Shown here one piece after another: positions 45,688 to 54,010 of a stretch of 64,000 bases of DNA. The notes under the pieces were generated by a model. It was not told the origin of the DNA and searched no databases. It worked only from the letters and a program-made list of their open reading frames with translations. This DNA comes from Aeriscardovia aeriphila (GTDB lineage Bacteria > Actinomycetota > Actinomycetes > Actinomycetales > Bifidobacteriaceae). The stretch lies in NCBI RefSeq assembly GCF_002259595.1, contig NZ_MWWU01000002.1:744001-808000 (forward strand), in the 5' to 3' direction. Within the stretch, counting starts at the first letter, position 1. Each line of letters opens with the position of its first letter. A program made the position numbers and the translations under genes.

Positions 45688-48012
45688 TTACTCATGGTCG
45701 AGATACTTCGGTACTGCAGGCAAGCTGTTGGGCTGATTCATGTACTGCGCCCAGGAGAGCACACGTTTCTTCATTTCCTCCACGTCAAGCACGCCATAGG
45801 CAAAGCCCTTGCGCAGCAGCGTTGGAGGAATGAACTTATCGTACTTTTGAAAGCGCGGCGCATAATGAGGGCCGAGCAGGTCAAGCGGGTCGAAGTCGCG
45901 GGCAGCCTCTTCGGTCACGATGTGGAAGAACTCCTCTGCGGTAGCTTCCATTTGCAGCATGATGTAGTACGGCTTGAGCGATTCCAGCTTTTCCAAGCCG
46001 AGACGCTCACCGCATTTTCTGGAGAGGAACATCTGCAACGCAGTGAACGAGTACGTACCCAGCCACGGGAACAACGCCCAAGTGTTTCCTCCCAGGTGAA
46101 TGAGCGGCGAGTCGGCAAGGCCTGCATGGTCATACAACGAGCGAGCATCTTGCAAACGGAAGCGAGCATGGCGCATAAGGTACGGGTACATCGTGTTCTC
46201 AGCGAGAACATCCCTCATTCTTTCGAGAATTCGGGTATGAATGTCGCCCATCTCATCGCCGAAGAATGCAGGAACATTGCCTCCTGTAGGCTCAACATAG
46301 ACTTCGTTGCGATGCCAGTCGACTTCCTTCACTTTCCACACATGTCCAGCAATAGCAAGCTTCTCGTCTTCTGGCGGTGGGAGAAGAACAGTACCCAACT
46401 GCTGTGAACCGTAATGAACGGTATATTCCTCAGTATCGTTGAAAACAGCGTAGAACTTGTAGTCATTAACTACTCTTTCACCCGTTGTTCCCAGGATGAT
46501 CCCATCATGCTCGGTGAGCTCAATATGCCCGATTTTAATCAGGTGGGTCAGCAGTTCTCGGTAGTCATCGGTGCTGATATTGCTAAACGGCGAAAGAGTG
46601 AGAACTCGCGAGGCAAGCTCTGCAGGAGTCATCTCTCCATTCGATTTGAGCGTGCTCATCGTCTGATGGTAGAGAAGAGAGTACGGAAACCTGCCCAAAC
46701 GAGGCGGTTCCACAAATCGCTCTTCTGTGTAGAGCTGAACCAATGCAATTCCTTGAATCAGCGACCACGGAATGCGCGCAGCAAATTCCGCATTCTTGTT
46801 CAGGTGATGTTCAGCCATCACAAACCACATTTGGGATGGCTGGCCTCGTCGGCCCGTTCTTCCCATGCGCTGAAGGAAGCCAGAGACGGTTGCTGGAGCT
46901 TCCGCTTGGAATGCTCGATCGAGTTTTCCCACATCGATGCCGAGCTCCAGGGTAGCTGTAGCGCAGATCGATTTCAGCGAGTCATCATCTTTCATATCCT
47001 CTTCTGCGCCCTGGCGTACTGCAGCAGAAAGGTTGCCGTGGTGAATGAGGAATCGATCCTCTTCCCCATTCTTCGCGCAATACTCACGAAGCAGTTGGCA
47101 CAGCAGTTCGCAATCCTCACGGGAGTTGGTGAAGATGAGGCTCTTATGCCCCCTCGTGTGCTCGAAAATATAAGCAACGCTGGGCAGAGCGTACTCAGGA
47201 GCTTGATCCGTCGGCGGTTCAGGTTCGAGCGGAGCTTGGAGAAGTTCACCGGCGATCGCTGGGTCGCGATCATGATCCGCTTGATCCCCGTCATCGTAGA
47301 ACTGTTCCATCGACAGCTGCCACACCTCAGGCTCGCTCTGAAAACGAGGAATAACAGTGCGCCTCGTTGTTCCGGCAGCAAGGAAGTCACCTACGGCGAG
47401 AGGGTCCCCTATTGTTGCAGACAAACCAATGCGGCGAGGGTCGCAGCCTGCCGTACGGCACAAACGCTGGATGAGAGCGAAGGTTTGCAAACCACGGTCT
47501 CCTCGCAACAGCGAGTGAATTTCATCAATGACGATGAAGCGAAGGTCCCCAAACAGCGAAGGGATAGCAGCATGCTTGTTGATCAGCAGGCTTTCCAACG
47601 ATTCTGGGGTAATCTGCAAAATACCTGCAGGATGCTTGATCAGCTTAACTTTCTGGCTGGTGGAAGCATCACCATGCCAGCGGGTTACCGGGATACCCGC
47701 TTCCTGGCACAGCTCATTGAGCCTTCCAAACTGATCATTAATCAGTGCCTTGAGCGGAGCAATGTAGAGGACACCCACACTGGTGGAAGGCTTTTCTTCC
47801 AGCAGAGTGAGGATGGGGAAGAATGCTGCTTCCGTTTTTCCCGATGCGGTTGAAGCGCACAACAGCACGTGGTCATCCGAACCAAAAATGGCTTGACCAG
47901 CGGCATTCTGCACTCCCCTGAGCGACTTCCACCCAGAACGGTAAATGTACTCTTGAATGAAGGGTGCATACCTCGAGAAAACATCGATGCTGTGTGAGTT
48001 CTTGCTCTCCAT
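45688..48012 (-). CDS. Lhr-like DEAD/DEAH-box helicase (BrxHI-like)
   Basis: 774 residues, SF2. Q-like WKSLRGVQNAAGQAIF, motif I CASTASGKTEAAF (Lys59), Ia IAPLKALINDQ, II VIDEIHSLLRGDRG, III GLSATIGDP, then LIFTNSREDCELLC, ATATLELGIDVG and QRMGRTGRRGQPSQ. The C-terminal 300 residues form the Lhr winged-helix and unique region. It is the last of three codirectional genes after the TerB-N protein and BrxD-like ATPase, an arrangement that in other bacteria accompanies BREX or TerB-type DNA-processing modules. It lacks a nuclease domain. Confidence 0.9.
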   Translation of the reverse strand: MESKNSHSIDVFSRYAPFIQEYIYRSGWKSLRGVQNAAGQAIFGSDDHVLLCASTASGKTEAAFFPILTLLEEKPSTSVGVLYIAPLKALINDQFGRLNELCQEAGIPVTRWHGDASTSQKVKLIKHPAGILQITPESLESLLINKHAAIPSLFGDLRFIVIDEIHSLLRGDRGLQTFALIQRLCRTAGCDPRRIGLSATIGDPLAVGDFLAAGTTRRTVIPRFQSEPEVWQLSMEQFYDDGDQADHDRDPAIAGELLQAPLEPEPPTDQAPEYALPSVAYIFEHTRGHKSLIFTNSREDCELLCQLLREYCAKNGEEDRFLIHHGNLSAAVRQGAEEDMKDDDSLKSICATATLELGIDVGKLDRAFQAEAPATVSGFLQRMGRTGRRGQPSQMWFVMAEHHLNKNAEFAARIPWSLIQGIALVQLYTEERFVEPPRLGRFPYSLLYHQTMSTLKSNGEMTPAELASRVLTLSPFSNISTDDYRELLTHLIKIGHIELTEHDGIILGTTGERVVNDYKFYAVFNDTEEYTVHYGSQQLGTVLLPPPEDEKLAIAGHVWKVKEVDWHRNEVYVEPTGGNVPAFFGDEMGDIHTRILERMRDVLAENTMYPYLMRHARFRLQDARSLYDHAGLADSPLIHLGGNTWALFPWLGTYSFTALQMFLSRKCGERLGLEKLESLKPYYIMLQMEATAEEFFHIVTEEAARDFDPLDLLGPHYAPRFQKYDKFIPPTLLRKGFAYGVLDVEEMKKRVLSWAQYMNQPNSLPAVPKYLDHE

Positions 48013-48059
48013 TTTCCGCTCTTTTCTACTTACAACACTGAATTCTTCCTTATGAGTTA

Positions 48060-49409
48060 TTACAAAGTGAACTGTGCGAACTGAGGCACAGTTTGGTTAG
48101 AAACACTCTCATCCTGCGCATAGGTGAAATCATCCGACTTCAGAAGCTCATCCACGCTCATATCAGGGTGCTGATAGATCAAATCCAACAATTCGATGAA
48201 GTCACGAATCACCTCGCGAGGGGTGATGTGATCATCCGCGCCAATACGCGCATACTCAATTTTGAGGAACTGTGCGAGGTCTTCATCGCTCAAATGCGGC
48301 TCGTAATCGTACAAGCCAGCATGCATATGCTCGAGTTTCTCACACAGAACAAGCATCTCTTCCATGCTCAACGGGTCGAGGCGAATCACCGGTGCGAGGA
48401 GGTCGCGGGCACCTGGGCGGGAGAACTTGCCTTCGGCCAAGCGGGAGCGGAGAGCTTCATACGAGTAGATTCCGCGACGGCTATCCTCCAAAGTTTGTGG
48501 AGTGGCACCCATAATAATTCCCAGGTAGCGAGCCTTGCCTTGCAAGGTGTCGTTATACATGGTGAGAATCTTTTCGTAGTTGTACTGGCGAGTAATGGCG
48601 TTCGGCACCTTATAAATGTTGATCAGCTCGTCGATCATGATGAGCATGCCTTCATACCCGGCCAGGCGGAAGAATTGGGCGAAGAGTTTGATGTACTCGT
48701 ACCAATCGTCATCGGTAATGATGATGTTGATTCCCAAAGCTTCCTTCGCGTCACGCTTGAGCGGGTATTCTGCCCTGAACCAGCGGATCACTTTCTGCTT
48801 GAGCTCATCGTCGCCTTCCCGATAAGCCTGGTAGTAGAGGGTGAGCAGACGAGCGAACTCAAAGCCGTGAACCATTTCATTCATGGCCTGAGTAACCGCA
48901 TAAATCTTGTTTTCTACCTGTGCTTCCAGTTCGGGAGCATCTGCAGAAAGGCCCGTCTCTTGCATGGTTTGAACCTGCACGTTGCTAATCCAGCGGTCCA
49001 AAATGAGAGTGAGGGCGCCACCTTCGGGCTTCGTCTTCGTCGACAAGTTAGTGATCAGCTCACGGTAGGTTGCTAAACCTTGACCGCGAGTGCCTTGCAG
49101 CCTGCGTTCTGGGGAGAGGTCAGCATCGGCAACAATGAAGCCACGGTCCATCACATAGTTTCTAATTGCTTGAATCAAAAAGCTCTTACCCGAGCCATAC
49201 CTACCCACGATGAAGCGGAAGGAAGCCCCGCCTTCACTAATGATGTCAACATCACCTAAAAGCGCGTCAATTTCGCGTTTGCGGCCCACAGTGATGTACG
49301 GCAGGCCGATACGAGGAACGACGCCACCTTTCAAAGAATTGATGACAGTACGCGCAATTCGGCGAGGGATACGCCTGTTTTCGCGCTCCACGCTCTTTTC
49401 TTCACTCAT
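48060..49409 (-). CDS. P-loop ATPase (BrxD/DUF2791-like)
   Basis: 449 residues from ATG 49409, overlapping the TerB-N gene by 8 nt (ATGAGTGA). Walker A is VGRYGSGKSF (residues 68-77), preceded by a VPRIGLPYITVGRKREIDALL approach and followed by ADADLSPERRLQG; Walker B is LIMIDELINIYK (about 267), and MGATPQTLEDSRRGIYSYEALRSRL forms the sensor region. The set matches the DUF2791/BrxD-type ATPases that couple to Lhr-like helicases. Likely a DNA translocase or loader for the downstream helicase. Name BrxD is used by analogy; pgl/BREX core genes are absent. Confidence 0.85.
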   Translation of the reverse strand: MSEEKSVERENRRIPRRIARTVINSLKGGVVPRIGLPYITVGRKREIDALLGDVDIISEGGASFRFIVGRYGSGKSFLIQAIRNYVMDRGFIVADADLSPERRLQGTRGQGLATYRELITNLSTKTKPEGGALTLILDRWISNVQVQTMQETGLSADAPELEAQVENKIYAVTQAMNEMVHGFEFARLLTLYYQAYREGDDELKQKVIRWFRAEYPLKRDAKEALGINIIITDDDWYEYIKLFAQFFRLAGYEGMLIMIDELINIYKVPNAITRQYNYEKILTMYNDTLQGKARYLGIIMGATPQTLEDSRRGIYSYEALRSRLAEGKFSRPGARDLLAPVIRLDPLSMEEMLVLCEKLEHMHAGLYDYEPHLSDEDLAQFLKIEYARIGADDHITPREVIRDFIELLDLIYQHPDMSVDELLKSDDFTYAQDESVSNQTVPQFAQFTL

Positions 49410-51666
49410 CTTGATGTTCCTCTCTGAGCACAGCTCGTACGTCTTCTTCATAGTCAGGAACGAGCGAAAGGTTATCGCCATCGCTCTCAATGACGACATC
49501 GCCGATCTGCTCGTACAACGCATCATTGATAGCATCGGCAACCATCGATGCCATCAAATGCTTGTCGCGAAGGTTCTGGCTCACATCACTGCCCACAAGC
49601 AGCTTGGTTAAGACATCATGATACTGAGCAAGAACGCTCGTTTCGACCTTGCCAGTCTGGTCAGGTACATCCTCTAATTTCGTTGGAATAACAGGCTTTT
49701 GCGCAGGCTCTGGCTGCTGAAGTAGCTCCGGTTTCTGCGCGTTTTTTGTTTCTGGCTCGTTTTGCGCGACTTCCAACTCGATTTTTTCGCTCAGAGCGTT
49801 ATCTACTCCCCTTTCTTCGTCGGTGAGCAGATTTTCCCGTGTCACATCAGCATCCCTGCGAATCGTCTTGAGCTGCGAAAAATCAATGGAAATCGCCGCA
49901 ACCCGTGCCTTCGCCTTCTCCTCGCTCTGGCGAGCCTGATACTGCTGAACAACAGTGTGAGCAACCTGGTCAAAAACCTGATCTTGCGCCTTGTGCCGCA
50001 AGTAATGCCCAGTTTTCAAAAGCTTTCTCAGCACCAAATCAACCGAATGAACGAGTCGTCCGATGAGCTCGGTTTGGAAGAAAACCTTGTCATACCGCTT
50101 CATCATCCACTTTTGGTGGAGATATTCAATCGTCGTCACCTCAGTAAGGTGATACGTCACAGCCTGTTCTGGCCTGTCGATGAGCACGACAGCATCGCTC
50201 AATCCTTCTGACGGGTAGGTTTGCGGATTATCGAAGCACCGAACGAACAGGGGTTCACCCTCGAAAGGCGAGTCAGTGTTAATCTCACGCCATGCCTGGG
50301 CAAAAAGGTGGCGCGCAACCTCAGGGTTTTTGGCAACGGCAGGTGAAGCCGACACTTTTCCGCCACTAAAGTAGTCCAGCGCCTGGCACACCTCAGCATC
50401 GTTATGCTCGTCAAAATCCCTCAAGATTACCAGGTTGCTATCTTGTTCCAGCAGCTCAGGGTCGACATACTTGCGCATGGTTTGCGGCGGGAACGAATAG
50501 ATAATTCCTAAGAAGAGCATCCAGCGCCGATACATGCTGATCGCTCCCAAAGGCCCTAAATGCTGCTTTCGCATGGCTTGCGTAAAGGCAAGAAGCTTAT
50601 CGAGGGAATCTTGAACATCACGGGTACCAATGCCGTTGAGCAGCTCGTAAACGTACATGGTGAAGAATGCAGGGGAAGCCTGCTTGAGTGAGCCTTGCCG
50701 CACGTATTTGCGCCAAGTGAAGTAGCCGCGCAGTTGAGCTGCATTGAAATCGTGATAGGTCGGAGAAAACTTGATGAGATTCGTCAGCCACGGCTTGTCA
50801 TCTTCATAATCTTGCATGAAGGTGCCTTGAACCACGAAGTTATGCGCATCGTTGATGTCACCATTGCGATGTTCATGGGTGTACAAGCTCTGCATTTGCA
50901 GAATTTTTTCCGGGATTTTCGCGCTGTTGCGCGGCAATCCGAGGTCGAGGGTTTCGGCCATGCGCTGCGCTTGTTCAGCGCGCTTACGCATCTCGGCGTT
51001 GAAAGCTTCTGTTGCGGCCGTGTGATCATGTACTGCGGGTTGGCTTGCGGCATCCTGTTGGTGCGGCGGGAGCATGGTAGGCGGCACGAAAAGCAGAGGG
51101 TCACTCACCTGGGCAGCGGATGCTTCAACAGTTTGGCGTGATGCTGGCGATGCCTTGCGAAGAGTCGAAGGCGAAGTTTCTGGGAAAGTCACTGGCGAAG
51201 TGGAATGTGGAGCAACCGGGTAAGCGGTTTGAGAAGCGAGAGGTTGTTCCTCGTTGACGTGCATTTTGTCGTAGAGTTTGCGTGCCATTCCGCGATACTT
51301 GCGCACGAGCTCCTGCGGGGCGTTCTCTCGAGCGATTTTCTGCGCGTGGTCGAGCAACATGTAGACGGAGTCTTCATCGCGTACCTTGTCGAAACGCACT
51401 CCGGCCCAGTCTTTTCCTTTCTTCCTGAAAGGCTTGGAGACTTGGCCCGAGACAAGAACACCGAACTCGTAGCCGCATTTGATGTCACAGCAGGGAACAT
51501 CCTCGAAAGACTTTTCATCCCATAAGTCAATGATATAAGCGATAACCGTACCGCTGTGATGCTCGCTCACCGTGTATTCGTCAGGGTAATCTCCCCATCC
51601 CTTTTGCACGAGAACATCAAGCTCTTCTTGAGCTCGGGCATACTCTACGAGGTCGGAAAGTTCCAC
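49402..51666 (-). CDS. TerB-N/TerB-C domain protein of a DNA-processing operon
   Basis: 754 residues from GTG 51666 (SD GAAAGG). Residues 1-130 form an unrecognised alpha/beta domain (CCDIKCGYEFGVLVSGQVSKPFRKKGKDW). After a Pro/Ala/Ser linker (135-205) comes the TerB-N domain, about 255-345, with LQMQSLYTHEHRNGD, SPTYHDFNAAQLRGYFTWRKYVR and YVYELLNGIGTRD. The C-terminal TerB-C-type part runs from ISIDFSQLKTIRRDADVTRENLL (about 600) to ADAINDALYEQIGDVVIESDGDNLSLVPDYEEDVR. The central metal-binding TerB itself seems missing. First gene of the operon with ATPase and helicase. Confidence 0.82.
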   Translation of the reverse strand: MELSDLVEYARAQEELDVLVQKGWGDYPDEYTVSEHHSGTVIAYIIDLWDEKSFEDVPCCDIKCGYEFGVLVSGQVSKPFRKKGKDWAGVRFDKVRDEDSVYMLLDHAQKIARENAPQELVRKYRGMARKLYDKMHVNEEQPLASQTAYPVAPHSTSPVTFPETSPSTLRKASPASRQTVEASAAQVSDPLLFVPPTMLPPHQQDAASQPAVHDHTAATEAFNAEMRKRAEQAQRMAETLDLGLPRNSAKIPEKILQMQSLYTHEHRNGDINDAHNFVVQGTFMQDYEDDKPWLTNLIKFSPTYHDFNAAQLRGYFTWRKYVRQGSLKQASPAFFTMYVYELLNGIGTRDVQDSLDKLLAFTQAMRKQHLGPLGAISMYRRWMLFLGIIYSFPPQTMRKYVDPELLEQDSNLVILRDFDEHNDAEVCQALDYFSGGKVSASPAVAKNPEVARHLFAQAWREINTDSPFEGEPLFVRCFDNPQTYPSEGLSDAVVLIDRPEQAVTYHLTEVTTIEYLHQKWMMKRYDKVFFQTELIGRLVHSVDLVLRKLLKTGHYLRHKAQDQVFDQVAHTVVQQYQARQSEEKAKARVAAISIDFSQLKTIRRDADVTRENLLTDEERGVDNALSEKIELEVAQNEPETKNAQKPELLQQPEPAQKPVIPTKLEDVPDQTGKVETSVLAQYHDVLTKLLVGSDVSQNLRDKHLMASMVADAINDALYEQIGDVVIESDGDNLSLVPDYEEDVRAVLREEHQDE

Positions 51667-51724
51667 GGTCTGCCTTTCGTCGAACAGATGTTCCTCTTTT
51701 TGTTATAGCAGAAAATAAGAGAAC

Positions 51725-51753
51725 AAAAAACGGAGAGGCAGAGCCCCTCCGTT
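51725..51753 (-). terminator. Terminator of tpx
   Basis: A 10-bp stem with one wobble (51744-51753 with 51729-51738), 5-nt loop, and TTTTTT on the minus strand. It separates tpx from the TerB operon. Confidence 0.88.
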
Positions 51754-51864
51754 TCCTGATTTTCACTTGTTCCGTTCACTACCGCTGCTCGACGAATCAG
51801 CAGGTGCTCGCCTTCACCATGGGAAGCTGAAGCGCGCTGATAATCTTGAGCGATGCTGTGAACG

Positions 51865-52371
51865 TTACTTTACCGACTCGAGTGCGTCAAAAACTGCTTC
51901 ATAGTCAGGCTCATCGTGAGTTTCTGGGACGAGCTGAGTGTAAGCAACCTTACCTTCAGAGTCCACAATGACCACAGAACGAGCGTTCAGGCCAGCCAAA
52001 GCGCCATCCTTCATGCGAACGCCATAGTCCACACCAAAGTTGGAGCGGAAAGTGGAGCCTGTGGTCACATTCTTAATGCCTTCCACCGTGCAGAAGCGGC
52101 CTGCAGCGAAAGGAAGATCAGCGGAGATGCACAGCACCACCGTGTTGTCCAAACTAGCAGCGCGCTTGTTGAACTCACGCACAGAGCGTGCGCAGGTGTC
52201 CGTATCCAAGCTCGGGAAAATGTTGAGAATGACTCGCTTTCCCGCGTAATCAGAGAGGGACACATCGCTCATATCCGAGCCAGTAACAGTAAATGCTGGA
52301 GCTGGGGAGCCAACGGCTGGCAGTTCGCCAACGAGATGTACCAGCTCGCCACCCAAAGTAATCGTAGCCAT
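51865..52371 (-). CDS. tpx: Thiol peroxidase
   Basis: 168 residues from ATG 52371 (three codons inside the longer frame). An atypical 2-Cys peroxiredoxin that reduces H2O2 and alkyl hydroperoxides. Peroxidatic Cys60 in PSLDTDTCARSVREF, resolving Cys94 in AAGRFCTVEGIKN, the standard 34-residue spacing. A single-copy gene between its terminator and a divergent promoter region. The AGATTATCAG word lies 20 bp after the stop. Confidence 0.97.
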   Translation of the reverse strand: MATITLGGELVHLVGELPAVGSPAPAFTVTGSDMSDVSLSDYAGKRVILNIFPSLDTDTCARSVREFNKRAASLDNTVVLCISADLPFAAGRFCTVEGIKNVTTGSTFRSNFGVDYGVRMKDGALAGLNARSVVIVDSEGKVAYTQLVPETHDEPDYEAVFDALESVK

Positions 52372-52687
52372 ACCTCTCATTATCGCGTATTGCTCAGCGA
52401 TGGCGAGCTTGCAAGCGGTCAGCTGAATGAGGCAGGCGCACCCTTGACGGCAACAGTACTGTCACGTATGCGTGCCCATGTTGATATCGGAGTGCTCAAC
52501 CAGTTCAACCAGGTGCTCGTCACCCGCTGTTGGGATGAAGACCATAACGAGGATAAAGACGAAGATGATGCCTGAATGGGACGATAACGCCTGACGCACT
52601 GTTCACAGCATTATCACTAACTTTCACTTCCAGCGAGAGCTCCTCACAGCACTGATATGCTTCTCACGTTAGAAGCTTCGGTGAAAG
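52372..52687. other. Intergenic region with a possible coding remnant
   Basis: Between divergent tpx and the oxidoreductase gene there is no complete gene. From about 52390 to 52575 one plus-strand frame reads SDGELASGQLNEAGAPLT and then VDIGVLNQFNQVLVTRCWDED with host-like codon use, ending in an acidic tail and a stop, but has no start of its own. It may be the 3' end of a lost gene. The rest should hold the two promoters. Confidence 0.4.
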
Positions 52688-53209
52688 ATGACAATGAAAA
52701 CAACTGTTTTGGTGTTCCATCCTTCCCTCGAGAAGGCATATATCCACTCGCGCATGGCACAAGCTGCTCGCGATGCAGGAGCTGAGGTTCGCGATATGTA
52801 CCAGCTCTACCCCGATTTCCAGATCGACGTGGATGAAGAAAAGCGCGTGCTCAGCGTTGCTGACCGCATTGTTCTGCAGTTCCCCATGTACTGGTACTCC
52901 TCTCCCGCCCTGCTCAAGCAGTGGGAAGATTACACTTTGCAACACGGCTGGGCGTATGGGCATGAAGGCAAAGCTCTCGCTGGCAAGGAGCTGCTCTTGG
53001 CCGTTTCAGCCGGAGCAAAACAGGAAGATTATCAGCACGAGGGTCGCTTCCACCACACTTTTGAAGAGATTCTCACTCCGTTTGAAATCACTGCTGAACA
53101 TGTGAACTTGACCTACCTCACACCCTTCGTCCTCTCCGGCAGTCGAGATATTGAGCCGGGCAAGCTAGAGGACGCTTTGCGCGAATATCAGCAGGTTCTG
53201 AGCCAGTAA
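52688..53209 (+). CDS. NAD(P)H oxidoreductase (KefF/MdaB-like flavodoxin-fold)
   Basis: 173 residues from ATG 52688 or 52694. Flavodoxin-like family of quinone/azo reductases and Kef subunits: VLVFHPSLEKAYIHSRMAQA near the start, LQFPMYWYSSPALLKQW (FMN/FAD-ring loop with the PMYWYS motif) and LLAVSAGAKQEDY. It probably reduces quinones using NAD(P)H, a plausible partner of the nearby thiol peroxidase in redox defence. QEDYQHEG carries a dispersed-word copy (53027-53034). Confidence 0.93.
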   Translation: MTMKTTVLVFHPSLEKAYIHSRMAQAARDAGAEVRDMYQLYPDFQIDVDEEKRVLSVADRIVLQFPMYWYSSPALLKQWEDYTLQHGWAYGHEGKALAGKELLLAVSAGAKQEDYQHEGRFHHTFEEILTPFEITAEHVNLTYLTPFVLSGSRDIEPGKLEDALREYQQVLSQ

Positions 53210-53311
53210 ACCACACGCGGGCAGTTGTACCCATCAGCCGTAAAATTGTGTATGATTTCTCCGTCTAGGAGTGGAGCTGGCTCCACATCCCCCTCGGGAT
53301 TAAGGAGTGAC

Positions 53312-53893
53312 ATGGCTGAGAACACTGCTGCAACATCTGCAACTTCAAACACCGCACCAACCTCTTCTCAAGGTGAGTTCTACCTGCGTCGAGCCACTGC
53401 TGATGACCTCGATGCAGTGATGGAGATTATCGAACAGGCTCGTGCCGTTCTTGCTCGCGATGGCATTCCTCAGTGGCAAGCAGGAAGGCCGAACCGTGGG
53501 GAGATTGCTCAAAGCATCGCCAAAAAGGTGACCTACGTCTATATGTCACCTGATGGCAGGGTTGCTGGCACAGCTTCTCTTGTTCCCGGCCCCGATCCCA
53601 ATTACAACAAGTTGTATGCCGGCAAGTGGATTGAACCAGACGAAGAATACGTTGTTATTCACCGCGTTGCCGCTAACGCTGACTTCAAGGGCATGCATAT
53701 GGGTTCGCGCTTGCTCGACGCTTTGATTGAAAAAGCACGTAAGTTGGGTTACCCACAAGTGCGCATTGATACCCACGACCTCAATGGGCGTATGCGCCAC
53801 CTGATTAGCAAAGCTGGTTTCACGTACGTAGGGAAAATCCTCATTCACGGAGATTCCTACAATTCGCGTCGCGCCTACCAACTATTGCTCTAA
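53312..53893 (+). CDS. GNAT N-acetyltransferase
   Basis: 193 residues from ATG 53312 behind AAGGAG. After a Thr/Ser/Ala-rich leader of 20 residues the GNAT fold shows YLRRATADDLDAVMEIIEQAR, VVIHRVAANADFKGMHMGSRLLDALIEKARKLG (motif A, acetyl-CoA loop) and RHLISKAGFTYVG. Substrate unknown. A TATGAT box at 53251-53256 is a good -10; the leader contains a GTGGAG/CTCCAC hairpin (53271-53286) just before the SD, which may modulate expression. Confidence 0.93.
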   Translation: MAENTAATSATSNTAPTSSQGEFYLRRATADDLDAVMEIIEQARAVLARDGIPQWQAGRPNRGEIAQSIAKKVTYVYMSPDGRVAGTASLVPGPDPNYNKLYAGKWIEPDEEYVVIHRVAANADFKGMHMGSRLLDALIEKARKLGYPQVRIDTHDLNGRMRHLISKAGFTYVGKILIHGDSYNSRRAYQLLL

Positions 53894-54010
53894 GTAGGAA
53901 CCACCCTTCTTCGCAGTAATGATGTGCTGAAGACGCGCGAGGTATTGCATTCTGGTTACTTTCTCAGCTGAGCTGGAAAAACTCAGGCGAAGAGGAATAG
54001 GCTAGAAGGC

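Noticed and set aside
51916-52575. 219-residue plus-strand frame opposite tpx
   Set aside because: Most of it is the reverse of tpx; only the last 60 codons look coding-like, so only a remnant is reported.
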